The notes: a model not told the origin generated them from the sequence alone. A stretch of DNA of 28,379 nucleotides from an uncultured Clostridium sp. (GCA_948466265.1 CAOJZU010000019.1:1-28379), one strand, 5' to 3'. Numbered from the stretch's first letter, positions 7,948-16,443 are shown. Translations and numbers: made by a program.

Positions 7948-8742
7948 TTAATCAGAGTAGCTGCCATAGATACTGTTTATGTTGTAGTAGCCGGGTTTCT
8001 GCTCAAGCAAGAACTTCGCCGCGTTGATCGCACCTTCAGCAAATACGGAACGTGATGATGCTTCGTGATCAAACGCAATGATATCTTCTTCTTTTGAGAA
8101 AATCACCATATGAACTCCGGGAATAGTTCCAAGTCTGAATGAGCTTATGCGGATTTCCTTGGGATTACGTTTGCGGTTGGGACAGCCCAAAATAATAGCA
8201 TAGTCTCCACCAATTGCTTCATTGATGGCTTCTGCCAAAGTCCAAGCTGTTCCGCTCGGTGCATCAGCCTTTCCGATATGGTGTAGCTCAATAATATCGA
8301 TGTAATATCCCTGCTTCACATACTCCTTTGCCTTATGGCATGAGTCCCGAATAAATTCGAACACGTCATGAGACATATTAGAAGCCTGCAAAATAGGAAT
8401 ATCTTTTTCTGACATCATATCCTTAAGCAAATCTTCAGGAAGATTTGTTGTGCCAGTCAAAAACCGAACCTTAAGTCTCTTTGCAACACGATAAATCTGG
8501 CGTGTGGCCTCTGCAGAAGAAAAATCAATGATCAGATCAATCTGCAGATCATTCTCGCTTTTTATAGCCTGAGGATGAGTGTAAACAGGAAAATCCCATT
8601 CACCATTATGGTCACCACACTGATCAAAGCCTGCTACGACCTTCCAGCCCGGATGCTGATTTACAAGGCCTACGATAAGCCGACCCATTCTACCAGCACA
8701 TCCGCTGACTAAAACATTTACAGTACCATTTTCCTTTTTCAT
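7948..8742 (-). CDS. dapB: 4-hydroxy-tetrahydrodipicolinate reductase, foreign-type codon use
   Basis: A 264-residue NAD(P)H-dependent reductase of the diaminopimelate/lysine pathway. The Rossmann motif VSGCAGRMGRLI lies at about residues 10-21, and the signature ELHHIGKADAPSGTAW holds the catalytic His pair and Lys. FLTGTTNLP and the C-terminal AAKFLLEQKPGYY are typical. The inner ATG (8742) has AAAGGAG 8 nt upstream. Base composition is clearly richer in G+C than its neighbours. Three in-frame CGG codons (GRMGRL, KVRFL, FIRDS) can only be arginine, and a +1 shift at the first would hit TAG within a few codons. It is a lone gene with its own promoter, palindromes and terminator, which suggests cassette-like acquisition. 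Confidence 0.93.
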   Translation of the reverse strand: MKKENGTVNVLVSGCAGRMGRLIVGLVNQHPGWKVVAGFDQCGDHNGEWDFPVYTHPQAIKSENDLQIDLIIDFSSAEATRQIYRVAKRLKVRFLTGTTNLPEDLLKDMMSEKDIPILQASNMSHDVFEFIRDSCHKAKEYVKQGYYIDIIELHHIGKADAPSGTAWTLAEAINEAIGGDYAIILGCPNRKRNPKEIRISSFRLGTIPGVHMVIFSKEEDIIAFDHEASSRSVFAEGAINAAKFLLEQKPGYYNINSIYGSYSD

Positions 8743-8790
8743 TGTAATTACTCCTTTCATTTAACTTTTTAGGAAAATTAATAGTAACAA

Positions 8791-8827
8791 GTATGATAAA
8801 ATCATACCAAATACTGCTACGCAGTAT
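8791..8827 (-). promoter_or_regulatory. Two adjacent 17-bp palindromes in the dapB leader (possible operators)
   Basis: GTATGATAAAATCATAC (8791-8807) and ATACTGCTACGCAGTAT (8811-8827) are each perfect inverted repeats around a short centre. Their centres are 20 bp apart, about two helical turns. They lie immediately downstream of the predicted dapB -10 box, a good place for a repressor. They could also form hairpins in the dapB leader RNA. Confidence 0.5.
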
Positions 8828-8829
8828 AC

Positions 8830-8858
8830 AATATATAATACCACAGAATTTATGTAAA
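8830..8858 (-). promoter_or_regulatory. Promoter of dapB
   Basis: On the minus strand, TTTACA (8853-8858), a 17-nt spacer and TATATT (8830-8835). Confidence 0.6.
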
Positions 8859-8892
8859 CGCAATAGAAATAGCTAAAATATAAATAAAAAAC

Positions 8893-8921
8893 TTGTTAAA
8901 AAGTTATATATTTGATATACT
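8893..8921 (+). promoter_or_regulatory. Promoter of polA
   Basis: TTGTTA (8893-8898), a 17-nt spacer and TATACT (8916-8921), 34 nt before the TTG start. Confidence 0.7.
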
Positions 8922-8954
8922 AAATCATAGTTAAAAAAATAGGAGGAACAAAAA

Positions 8955-11661
8955 TTGTCTAGATTAGTTTTAATAGATGGAAATAGTATATTAAACAGAG
9001 CATATTACGGAATAGCAGGAAGTAACATGCTTCAAACAGAAGACCGGGACATATACAAATGCAGTATATGGCTTTTTAGCGATAATGTTTAAAATATTAG
9101 ACAATTTAGAACCAGACTATATCGGTGTTGCATTTGATATGAAAGCACCTACATTTAGGCATAAAATGTATAGTGAATATAAAGGAACACGTAAAGGCAT
9201 GCCAGATGAGCTTGCAGCACAAATGCCACTTATAAAAGAAGTATTAAACGCAATGAACGTCAAAATAATAGAAAAAGAAGGATATGAAGCAGATGATATC
9301 TTAGGAACAATTGCAAAAAGGGCAGGAAGGAAAGGGATAGATGTAACCATTCTTTCAGGAGATAGAGATACATTTCAGCTTGCAACAGACAAAATAACAA
9401 TAAGAATACCAAGAACAAAAGCAGGAAAAACAGAAGAAGACGATTATGATAAAAAAAGAATAATGGAAGAATATAAACTAGAACCAAAAGACTTAATAGA
9501 AGTAAAAGGCTTAATGGGAGATAAATCAGATAATATACCAGGAATTGCAGGAATTGGGGAAAAGACAGCATTAGGTATAATACAAAAATATAAGTCAATC
9601 GAAAAACTATATGAAAAAATCGAAAATCGGAGAAGCAGAAGAAATTAAGGGAAAATTAAGAGAAAAAATAATAAGCGGAAAAGAATCAGCATTAATTTCT
9701 AAAGAACTTCGGAACAATAAATATAAAAAGCCCAATAGACGAAACTATAGAGGAACTTGAAAGAAAAGAATGGGATAAAGAAAAGGTATTAGAAATATTT
9801 ACAAGACTTAGATTTAATAAGTATATAGATAGGTTTTCATTAAGAAATGAAGAAAGCCAAACAAACCCATTAGAAGAAATAGAGATAATAGAAAATCTAA
9901 ATGACACACAAATAAATGCTCTAAAAGAAGAAATAGAAAAATTAGGAAAAGTTATATATTACCTAGATAAAAAAGAAGATAATAATGAAGAAAATATAAT
10001 AAAGAAAGCAATAACTAGTTTAAGTATCATAATAGAAAATAAAGTATATTACATAGAAGAAATATCAAACATAAATAAATTAAAAGAAATCTTTGAAAAT
10101 CTAGATATAAAGAAAATTGGATATAAATTAAAGCAAGACTATATACTCTTAAAACAAATTGGAATAGATATGAAAGGTTTTTGCTATGATATAGAAATTG
10201 CAGGATATATAATAGATGCAGTAAAAAATAAGTACGATATAGAAACATTAAGTCTAAGATATCTAAATTTAGAACTTAACTGTATTATTGGAAAGAAAAA
10301 AGAGACAAATAAGCAACTTGACCTATTTTCTATGGCAGAAGAAGAAAAAGACGAAAGTGAGAAAGAAAAAGCATGTATATATGCATATGTTATAAACAAG
10401 CTATATCCAGTAACAAAAAAGAAAATAGAAGAACAAGGAAGTTTAGAACTATTTAATAATATAGAAATGCCTACAGCAGAAGTACTTGCAAAAATGCAAT
10501 ATACAGGAATCTATATAGATAAAGAAGAATTAATAGAATTTGGAAGAGGATTAAAACTTGAAATAGAAGAAAAAACAAATAAAATATATGAGCTATGCCG
10601 GACAAGAGTTTAATATAAATTCTACGAAACAACTAGGGAAAGTTTTATTTGAAGACTTAAAACTTCCTGTGCAAAAAAAGAAAAAAACAGGATATTCAAC
10701 CGATGTAGAAGTATTAGAAAAATTAGTAGAAGAACATCCAGTGATTGGGGAATTACTAGATTATAGGCAGCTTATGAAATTAAATTCAACATATGTAGAA
10801 GGAATGATACCATATATAAATGCTAAGACAAATAGAATACATTCATATTTTCATCAAACAGTTACGGCAACAGGAAGAATAAGTAGTGCAGAGCCAAATC
10901 TTCAAAACATACCAACTAGATTTGAACTTGGTAAAAACCTAAGAAAAGTATTTAAACCAAAAAACGGATGCATTTTTATAGATGCTGACTATTCACAAAT
11001 AGAACTTAGAGTATTTGCACATATTTCAGAAGATAGCAATATGATAGAAGCATTTAAATCTGGAAGTGATATTCATAGAGAAGTTGCGTCAAAAGTATTT
11101 AATAAGAAACTTGAAGAAGTAACAAAAGAAGAAAGGACAAAAGCAAAGGCAGTAAATTTTGGAATAGTATATGGAATAAGTGATTTTGGGCTATCAGAAC
11201 AAATACACACAAGCAGAAAACAGGCTAAAGAATATATAACCCAGTATTTAGAAAAATATAGTGGTATAAAAAATTTCATGGAAAAAATTGATATAGATGC
11301 AAAAGAAAATGGATATGTTACAACAATGTTTGGTAGAAGAAGAAACATTCCAGAATTAAAATCACAAAATTTTATGGTAAGACAATTTGGAAGTAGAGCT
11401 GCACTCAATATGCCAATTCAAGGAACAGCAGCAGATATAATGAAAATGGCAATGATAGAAGTAAATAAAAATATAGAAGAAAAAAATTTAAAATCAAGAA
11501 TAGTCTTGCAAGTACATGACGAACTATTGCTTGAAGTACCAAAAGAAGAAAAAGAAAAAGCAATAGAAATTTTAAAAACATCTATGGAAAATGTAGTAAA
11601 ACTTACAGTACCATTAATTGCAGAAATGTCAATTGGAAACACATGGAATGACTGCAAGTAA
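8955..11661 (+). CDS. polA: DNA polymerase I, four C-GGN shifts
   Basis: A 900-residue repair and Okazaki-fragment polymerase. The start is TTG 8955, with AGGAGG 8 nt upstream. Domains in order: 5'-3' exonuclease (LVLIDGNSILNRAYYG, EADDILGTIA, LSGDRDTFQL, GDKSDNIPGIAGIGEKTA), a 3'-5' exonuclease-like domain without its acidic residues (first motif YLDKKED, so proofreading is probably absent), and the polymerase (ATGRISSAEPNLQNIPTR, DADYSQIELR, KAVNFGIVYG, VLQVHDELLLEVP). Extra C's lie at 9045 (after GAC, CGGG), 9628 (after AAT), 9710 (after CTT) and 10599 (after TGC), each in frame as CGG. The first breaks the exonuclease between NMLQTED and GTYTNAVYGFLA. Read conventionally the gene falls into several pieces; with shifts it is one normal-length enzyme. 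Confidence 0.95.
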
Positions 11662-11685
11662 TCTTAAGATAAAGGAAGTATTTAA

Positions 11686-12244
11686 GTGAAGAAAAAGTTA
11701 AGCTTAACATTAATTTTAATAATACTTATAGTGATAATATTTAAAGTATTTGTATACCCTATGATATTAAAAAAACTGTATCCAAATAACTATTCAGAAT
11801 ATGTATTAGAATACTCTGAAAAATATAATATAGAAAAAGAATGGATATATGCATTAATAAAAGCAGAAAGCAATTTTAATGCAGACAGTATATCGCGGAA
11901 GCGGTGCAGTAGGGCTTATGCAACTTATGGAAAAAACAGCAGAAGAAGTATCAAAAGATATTAAGGAAATAGAAGAGGTTGACTTAAAAGATGCAAAAAC
12001 AAATATAGAACTTGGTACAAAATATTTTGCGTATCTCATAAAATACTATAATGGAAACTACAATTTAGCAATAACAGCATACAATGCAGGAATTGGGACT
12101 GTGGCAAAATGGATAGAAGAAGGAATTATAAAAAAAGATGGCTCAGATATAGAAAATATCCCATATACAGAAACAAATAACTATGTAAGAAAAATTCTTA
12201 AAAACTATAGAATATATAAAGAATTGTATGAGGAGAAAAAATAA
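11686..12244 (+). CDS. Lytic murein transglycosylase (SLT domain), one C-GGA shift
   Basis: A 185-residue membrane-anchored muramidase-like enzyme that cleaves peptidoglycan glycan strands. The GTG start at 11686 has AAAGGAAG upstream. Residues 4-24 form a transmembrane anchor. IYALIKAESNFNADSIS holds the catalytic Glu, followed by GSGAVGLMQLM, then the AITAYNAG motif and a NYVRKILKNY region. The extra C at 11896 (after TCG) precedes GGA in the run TCG-C-GGA-AGC-GGT. Without the shift the SLT domain is cut right after the catalytic Glu region. Follows polA by 24 nt and overlaps yqeK as TAATG. Confidence 0.88.
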
Positions 12245-12819
12245 TGGTGAATATAGAAGAAGTAAAAGAAAACTTAAAAAGAAGACTTACAGAAAAAAGA
12301 TATAATCACTCTGTTGGAGCAATGAAAGCAGCAAAAGAACTTGCAAAAATTTATGGAGAAAATGAGGTAGATGCAGAATTTGCAGGACTAATTCATGATA
12401 TTGCAAAAGAAATGCCAAAAGAAGAAATAGAAAAATATATAGAAGAACATAATATCCAAATAGATGAAATAGAAAAAAGGCAGATGGGACTTTTACATGC
12501 AAAACTTGGAGCAAGTATTGCAAAAGAAGAATTTGGCGTAAATGAGAAAATCGAAAATGCAATAAAATATCATACAACAGGAAATATACATATGGATACC
12601 TTTGCCAAAATAATATATATAGCAGATAAAATAGAAGAAAATAGAACATATGAAGAAGTAGAAGATTTAAGAGAACTTGCAAAAAAAGACCTAGACAAAG
12701 CTATGCTATTTGTATTAGACTTTACAACAACAAAATCTATAAAAAAAGAAAAACTAATCCACCCAGACTCAATAAATCTTAGAAATTATCTGTTAATAAA
12801 AATTAATAATCTTGACTAG
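12244..12819 (+). CDS. yqeK: YqeK-type HD-domain hydrolase (symmetrical Ap4A hydrolase family)
   Basis: A 191-residue HD-domain metalloenzyme. YqeK proteins split diadenosine tetraphosphate (Ap4A) into two ADP. Seen are the early His in RYNHSVGAMKAA, the HD pair in AGLIHDIAKEMP, LLHAKLGA, IKYHTTG and IIYIADKIEENR, all characteristic of YqeK. The usual neighbours nadD and rsfS are absent. The ATG overlaps the preceding stop by one base (TAATG) with GAGGAG upstream, so it is coupled to the transglycosylase. No in-frame CGG and no shift. Confidence 0.87.
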   Translation: MVNIEEVKENLKRRLTEKRYNHSVGAMKAAKELAKIYGENEVDAEFAGLIHDIAKEMPKEEIEKYIEEHNIQIDEIEKRQMGLLHAKLGASIAKEEFGVNEKIENAIKYHTTGNIHMDTFAKIIYIADKIEENRTYEEVEDLRELAKKDLDKAMLFVLDFTTTKSIKKEKLIHPDSINLRNYLLIKINNLD

Positions 12820-12913
12820 AATGCCAAATTAAAATCATATAAACGTAGGGCTTGAGCATTACTCGGCCGAACTCCAAGGCTAGACCATATATACATTTAA
12901 AATTAAACATAGA

Positions 12914-12947
12914 CAAAGAACTGGATATGTTTCAATCCAGCTCTTTG
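12914..12947 (-). terminator. Hairpin downstream of the 12976-13386 gene
   Basis: 13-nt arms at 12914-12926 and 12935-12947 pair with one mismatch, and the tail is moderately T-rich on the minus strand. It probably ends the minus-strand gene and may also stop yqeK transcription. The rest of 12820-12975 holds a GC-richer patch (about 12845-12890) with no clear assignment. Confidence 0.5.
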
Positions 12948-12975
12948 CTAATGTTAGATTATCTGCGGGTTTACA

Positions 12976-13386
12976 TTAGAGTTGTATAGAAAATGTCACC
13001 CGTGTTTTTTCGCAATCAAATTGCATAGGCATATTGTCTGAATCATCCAGCATGTTGGAGAAAGATATTGATATTTCATCTAATTGTTTAAGTAGCATAA
13101 GACGAAATGTCACTTCTTCGTCGTCAGACATCCACTTATCTGCTAATCTTTTATAGACCGCACTCAACATCGTCTCAGAATCGCATAATTCGATATATCC
13201 ATCCTTTCTTATGTATCTGAATGAATAAGAACGCAAGTTTTCAGCTTTAAAAACTAAGACTAAAAGGCCAATAAAAACTTCAATATCAGCATCCATCTCT
13301 GCTTGTTTAGACGGAAAACTCTCACTTTCTGTGCTTGCAGTCCTTGTTTTCAACCGCAGTATTTCTTCTTTGTAAACCTCTAACAT
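12976..13386 (-). CDS. Hypothetical protein, foreign-type codon use
   Basis: A 136-residue acidic, probably soluble protein I do not recognise. There is no signal peptide or transmembrane segment apart from a mildly hydrophobic stretch (VFIGLLVLVFKAENL near residue 37). GGTGGAGGT lies about 5 nt before the ATG. Two in-frame CGG codons (EEILRL and EKTRVT) must be arginine; a +1 shift at the first gives TGA in the next codon. Balanced codon use (ATC, CGC, CTG) differs from the flanking yqeK and rplM, so it is probably an acquired gene between two native operons. Confidence 0.6.
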   Translation of the reverse strand: MLEVYKEEILRLKTRTASTESESFPSKQAEMDADIEVFIGLLVLVFKAENLRSYSFRYIRKDGYIELCDSETMLSAVYKRLADKWMSDDEEVTFRLMLLKQLDEISISFSNMLDDSDNMPMQFDCEKTRVTFSIQL

Positions 13387-13518
13387 TTTATACCTCCACC
13401 TAATATTTATTTGCTTAACTGTCTCGTGTCCTCGGTAAAGATAGAGGATAATTCAAAAGTAAGCATATATAAAATATAACATAATTTATACAAAAAAGCA
13501 AATTCAATAGAAAAACCC

Positions 13519-13547
13519 TTGACAACAGGTAAAAATTGTATTAAAAT
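13519..13547 (+). promoter_or_regulatory. Strong promoter of the rplM-rpsI operon
   Basis: Perfect TTGACA (13519-13524), a 17-nt spacer and TAAAAT (13542-13547), about 110 nt upstream of rplM. Confidence 0.85.
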
Positions 13548-13580
13548 ATTTAGGTAATTATGATAAAATATGTAAGAAAA

Positions 13581-13603
13581 GTAGTTACTCCCCGGTAAAC
13601 TAC
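13581..13603 (+). promoter_or_regulatory. Leader hairpin, possible L13 ribosomal-protein leader
   Basis: GTAGTTAC pairs with GTA-A-ACTAC (one bulge) around a C-rich loop in the rplM 5' untranslated region. Firmicutes carry an autoregulatory L13 leader at this place; assigning this hairpin to it is inference from position. Confidence 0.4.
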
Positions 13604-13657
13604 GAAGTTTTGCATATTTTTATAAGAGAAGAATTAGAATGGAGGAAATTAATTGCC

Positions 13658-14092
13658 ATGAATAATACAACTTATAGTGTAAAAAAAGATGAAATCGTTA
13701 GAAAATGGTATATAATTGATGCAGAAGGAAAACCTTTAGGTAGAGTTGCAACAGAAGCAGCCAGATTACTTAGAGGAAAACACAAACCAACATTCACACC
13801 AAATATGGACGTTGGAGACCATGTAATCGTTATCAATTGTAGTAAAGTAATTTTAACAGGTGATAAAATAAATCAAAAAGTTTATAGACATCATTCAGGA
13901 TATATTGGAGGAATGAAAGAAGTTAGCGCTAAGGATATGTTAAAAGATAATCCAGAAAAAGCAATGACACTTGCAATAAAAGGAATGCTTCCTCATAACA
14001 CTTTAGGAAGAGAAACAATAAAAAAATTAAGAGTATATGCAGGTTCAGAGCATGAAAATCAGGCTCAAAAACCAGAAGTATGGGAATTTTAG
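13658..14092 (+). CDS. rplM: 50S ribosomal protein L13
   Basis: A 144-residue L13, an early-assembling protein of the large subunit. [38 protein letters not shown] and [10 protein letters not shown] are the conserved blocks. I use the ATG at 13658, preceded by GGAGG at 13641-13645. The 12-nt spacing is long, but the upstream in-frame extension has no family match. It has 11 glycine codons and none carries the extra C seen in other native genes. Co-transcribed with rpsI 15 nt downstream. Confidence 0.96.
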   Translation: MNNTTYSVKKDEIVRKWYIIDAEGKPLGRVATEAARLLRGKHKPTFTPNMDVGDHVIVINCSKVILTGDKINQKVYRHHSGYIGGMKEVSAKDMLKDNPEKAMTLAIKGMLPHNTLGRETIKKLRVYAGSEHENQAQKPEVWEF

Positions 14093-14107
14093 AAGGAGGA
14101 AAAGTAA

Positions 14108-14518
14108 ATGCCTAAAGCAAATTCAGAGAATAAAACAGTGTTTTATGGTACAGGAAGAAGAAAATGCTCTATTGCTAGAGTAAGACTAGTATCAGGAACA
14201 GGTAAAATAACAATAAATTCTAAAGATATAGACGAATATTTAGGACTAGAAACTTTAAAAGTTATAGTAAGACAACCATTAGTTGCAACAGATACATTAA
14301 ATAAATATGATGTAATATGTACAGTTAAAGGTGGAGGATTTACAGGTCAAGCAGGAGCAATTCGTCATGGAATATCAAGAGCTTTAAATGAAGCAAATAA
14401 AGAATATAGACCTGCTTTAAAAGCAAAAGGATTCTTAACAAGAGACCCAAGAATGAAGGAAAGAAAGAAATATGGATTAAAGAAATCAAGAAAAGCTCCA
14501 CAATTTAGTAAGAGATAA
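14108..14518 (+). CDS. rpsI: 30S ribosomal protein S9
   Basis: A 136-residue S9, whose C-terminal tail contacts P-site t[47 protein letters not shown] and the basic end RKAPQFSKR are diagnostic. GGAGG lies upstream of the ATG. There are 13 glycine codons, including GGT-GGA-GGA, with no C insertion and no in-frame CGG. Last gene of the operon, followed by two hairpins. Confidence 0.97.
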   Translation: MPKANSENKTVFYGTGRRKCSIARVRLVSGTGKITINSKDIDEYLGLETLKVIVRQPLVATDTLNKYDVICTVKGGGFTGQAGAIRHGISRALNEANKEYRPALKAKGFLTRDPRMKERKKYGLKKSRKAPQFSKR

Positions 14519-14523
14519 AAAAA

Positions 14524-14588
14524 TGCCCTTTTGGGCAAGAGATATAGAATGTATAAAAGCGGTAATTTATTTCGATTACTGCTTTTTT
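14524..14588 (+). terminator. Terminators after rpsI
   Basis: A small TGCCC-TTTT-GGGCA hairpin (14524-14537) is followed by a 12-bp stem with one G-U pair (14555-14566 with 14575-14586) and a T run. The second sits directly against the end of the opposing gene at 14590 and probably serves both. Confidence 0.75.
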
Positions 14589-14589
14589 C

Positions 14590-15066
14590 TTATCTACTAT
14601 CTTGAAAATTATCTCCATGTAGCTGAGAACTATCTTGTTCCATTAATCTTTTCTTTTCTAGTTTGTTAAAATATGATTCAGCTTGTTTATTTAATTTTGT
14701 TGATAAAGAGGATTCTTTTTCAGGAGTGCTTTCTTGTTCTAAATCTTCTAAAGCGGATAGATTATCTCTTAAAATATCAAAATTCAAATCATATCTATCA
14801 TATATTTGATTACAACTATCTTCAAAATGTTTTTTATCAATTTCACCTTTTCTTAATTTATATTCTAAATCACCTAATTCGTGATTTATTACCCAATAGT
14901 GATTTCCGTATGTTTGTTCTTCTTCGATATTTCTTCTAGTTATTAAACCAAAATGAGCAATTTTTCCAGTAACATTCATTACCCATAAACATTTTTCTAA
15001 AGGGTCTATTGGTATTAAATCTTCTTTTGAAACCTCAATTTCATTTCTAAAATTATTATCTTTCAT
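14590..15066 (-). CDS. Hypothetical charged protein
   Basis: About 158 residues, not recognised. The inner ATG at 15066 follows GGAGG by 5 nt. No signal peptide or membrane segment. The middle (CLWVMNVTGKIAHFGLI, then YWVINHELGDLEYKLRKGEI) looks like a small globular domain. The C-terminal third is Glu/Lys/Ser-rich and probably helical or disordered. It is AT-rich like native genes, with no in-frame CGG and no shift; its one CGG is TAC-GGA across a codon boundary. Confidence 0.6.
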   Translation of the reverse strand: MKDNNFRNEIEVSKEDLIPIDPLEKCLWVMNVTGKIAHFGLITRRNIEEEQTYGNHYWVINHELGDLEYKLRKGEIDKKHFEDSCNQIYDRYDLNFDILRDNLSALEDLEQESTPEKESSLSTKLNKQAESYFNKLEKKRLMEQDSSQLHGDNFQDSR

Positions 15067-15133
15067 ATAAACCTCCATACCTATAGTGTTATAAAAAAGT
15101 TTTTTTTATGCAATTACTTAAAAAATACATAAT

Positions 15134-15163
15134 AAAAAAACTCGGAGAAAGTCCGAGTTTTTT
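15134..15163 (-). terminator. Terminator of the GNAT gene
   Basis: Perfect 12-bp stem (15134-15145 with 15152-15163) with a GAAAG-type loop and A/T tracts on both sides, just past the GNAT stop at 15178. It could work in both directions. Confidence 0.85.
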
Positions 15164-15177
15164 GGTTACTATACTTT

Positions 15178-15636
15178 TCAATTTAAATCTGCTTTCATTG
15201 CATTTTTATTACTATAAAACCCAAATTTCTTATATAGATTTATTACAATAGGGTTGGATGTTCCTAATTCAGCTATACTAATATTTTGCTCCTTCAGAAA
15301 ATCAATACATTCTTTCATTAATTCTTTTTGAATTCCATTATTCCTAAATTTTTCTTTTGTATATACATTAGATACATATCCAATTTTCCCAGATAGATTT
15401 GTGCATAATGGTAAATATTCTATTATTTGTATAGCACATGTTGCTATTATTTCATTATTGATTTCTTTTACAAAACAAAAATAATCCTTATTCAAATGCT
15501 TTTGAAAAAACATTTTAGAATTATTTTGTAACATTAAATCATCACAGCTATATTCTTCTTTCTCTTCTGCTTTTTGATGTTCAACTCTCAAAATAGAAAG
15601 TTTATCTATATCTTCTAAATTTGCTTGTCTTATCAT
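15178..15636 (-). CDS. GNAT-family N-acetyltransferase
   Basis: A 152-residue acetyltransferase with the GNAT fold: N-terminal MIRQANLEDIDKLSILR, then the acetyl-CoA pyrophosphate loop near RNNGIQKELM (a variant of the Q/RxxGxG/A motif) preceded by VSNVYT, and the late VINLYKKFGFY motif. The substrate is unknown. AGGAGG lies upstream of the ATG. AT-rich, no in-frame CGG. It is the neighbour of the probable type I toxin locus and is transcribed away from the antitoxin-type promoter. Confidence 0.82.
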   Translation of the reverse strand: MIRQANLEDIDKLSILRVEHQKAEEKEEYSCDDLMLQNNSKMFFQKHLNKDYFCFVKEINNEIIATCAIQIIEYLPLCTNLSGKIGYVSNVYTKEKFRNNGIQKELMKECIDFLKEQNISIAELGTSNPIVINLYKKFGFYSNKNAMKADLN

Positions 15637-15657
15637 ATTACCTCCTGTAAAAATAGT

Positions 15658-15686
15658 TTGACATTACTAATTATATATATTATAAT
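15658..15686 (+). promoter_or_regulatory. Perfect consensus promoter, antisense to the small toxin-like gene
   Basis: TTGACA (15658-15663), exactly 17 nt, then TATAAT (15681-15686). Transcription would start near 15693 and run into the 3' end of the small minus-strand gene at 15754-15891. No plus-strand protein gene follows with a usable ribosome binding site, so the product is probably a non-coding antisense RNA. Confidence 0.7.
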
Positions 15687-15692
15687 AATTAT

Positions 15693-15785
15693 AGAAAATA
15701 AGGAACCACAAAATATGGTTACCAATATTGTATAAAATTAAAAAATCATATCTCTATTGGTTAGCAGAGATATGGTTTTGTTTAT
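15693..15785 (+). ncRNA. Predicted antisense RNA (type I antitoxin candidate)
   Basis: Bounds are inferred from the consensus promoter upstream and the hairpin at 15742-15779 followed by TTTTGTTTA. The RNA would be about 90 nt and complementary to the terminator and last codons of the toxin-like mRNA, an arrangement resembling txpA/RatA and bsrG/SR4 of Bacillus. It could be longer if the hairpin is read through. Confidence 0.45.
15742..15779 (-). terminator. Hairpin ending the toxin-like mRNA, probably bidirectional
   Basis: 14-nt arms (15742-15755 with 15766-15779) pair with one mismatch, with T-rich tails on both strands. The stop codon of the small gene (15754-15756) lies inside the hairpin. 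Confidence 0.65.
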
Positions 15786-15891
15786 ATATAATTACAGTTA
15801 TAACTATAATTAGTATAAATGAGATGATAGTAAGAGCAACATTTATATGTAATGATAATATTAATAATTGTAACAGCATTTCTTCTAACAT
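15754..15891 (-). CDS. 45-residue hydrophobic peptide, candidate type I toxin
   Basis: Starts with ATG at 15891, 6 nt after GAGGTGG. The peptide begins MLEEMLLQLLILSLHINVAL, continues as one strongly hydrophobic helix (TIISFILIIVITVIIY) and ends in a short polar tail. A perfect consensus promoter (15964-15992) lies about 70 nt upstream of the start codon, and a hairpin terminator overlaps the stop. Together with the opposing antisense promoter this has every part of a type I toxin-antitoxin module of the TxpA/BsrG/holin-like kind, whose toxins damage the membrane. The function is inferred from architecture; I recognise no specific family. The longer plus-strand ORF over the same bases has no ribosome binding site. 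Confidence 0.6.
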   Translation of the reverse strand: MLEEMLLQLLILSLHINVALTIISFILIIVITVIIYKQNHISANQ

Positions 15892-15963
15892 TCTACACCA
15901 CCTCACTTTCTTTATAGAATTGAGATGGTAACCATATTCTGCTTATCCTTATTTCCTTTACAA

Positions 15964-15992
15964 ATTATATAGTTTAAACAAACAGTTGTCAA
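15964..15992 (-). promoter_or_regulatory. Perfect consensus promoter of the toxin-like gene
   Basis: On the minus strand, TTGACA (15987-15992), a 17-nt spacer and TATAAT (15964-15969). This is one of the strongest promoter matches in the window, although it serves only a 45-codon gene. Confidence 0.8.
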
Positions 15993-16032
15993 TAGAAATT
16001 AAAAAACATTTGTTTATTTTTTGGTATTATAA

Positions 16033-16077
16033 ACCCGCTGGCTATGTTATATAATAATACGAACACAGTCAGCGGGT
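16033..16077 (-). terminator. Terminator of the 16090-16362 gene
   Basis: A 16-bp stem with two mismatches (16033-16048 with 16062-16077), GC-rich at its base (ACCCGCTG/CAGCGGGT), about 13 nt beyond the stop on the minus strand. Confidence 0.6.
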
Positions 16078-16089
16078 ATTCTTTAATAA

Positions 16090-16362
16090 CTAAAATGACA
16101 TAAATATAATTACGGACATTCCCAATTCCTGCCAGCAACAGATAACCTGATTTTGACCTTTTTTTGTTTCATAGAGTTCAGAAAGAAATTCTTCAAATTT
16201 CTTCCTATCATAAAAGGACAGGTAACGTCTAAAGCTGAGCCGATATGACTCACAAAAAAGAGGGAAAGGATTTAGACATGATTTTACAGTTCTAATCCAT
16301 TCGAAAGTTTCGTTAAGGGGCATTTCCCTCAAATCAATCATTCCATACCGCGATTTTGCCAT
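16090..16362 (-). CDS. Small hypothetical protein, foreign-type codon use
   Basis: About 90 residues, not recognised. The inner ATG (16362) is about 10 nt from AGGAGG; an ATG three codons earlier is too close to it. Basic N-terminus (MAKSRYGMIDLRE), a Phe/Tyr/Arg-rich middle (RLSFRRYLSFYDRKKFEEFL) and a hydrophobic C-terminus. Two in-frame CGG codons (SRYG and SYRLS) read only as arginine; a +1 shift at the first gives a stop within a few codons. It has its own consensus promoter, and its GC-rich terminator fits an acquired single-gene unit. Confidence 0.55.
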   Translation of the reverse strand: MAKSRYGMIDLREMPLNETFEWIRTVKSCLNPFPLFCESYRLSFRRYLSFYDRKKFEEFLSELYETKKGQNQVICCWQELGMSVIIFMSF

Positions 16363-16397
16363 AGTTAACATTCCTCCTAAATTTTTTAGTAATTTGA

Positions 16398-16426
16398 ATT
16401 ATATCACAAAAATAATACACATTCAA
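16398..16426 (-). promoter_or_regulatory. Promoter of the 16090-16362 gene
   Basis: On the minus strand, TTGAAT (16421-16426), a 17-nt spacer and a perfect TATAAT (16398-16403). Divergent from the rubrerythrin promoter. Confidence 0.7.
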
Positions 16427-16443
16427 CATAATATAAGAATAAC

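Noticed and set aside
11891..11905. A second shift at AAG-CGGT in the transglycosylase
   Set aside because: Reading TCG-C-GGA-AGC-GGT with one shift explains the frame and gives the expected GSGAVGLMQ; a second event is not needed.
15728..15931. 67-codon plus-strand ORF with TTG start
   Set aside because: No ribosome binding site, and it is the shadow of the minus-strand 45-codon gene, which has promoter, ribosome binding site and terminator.
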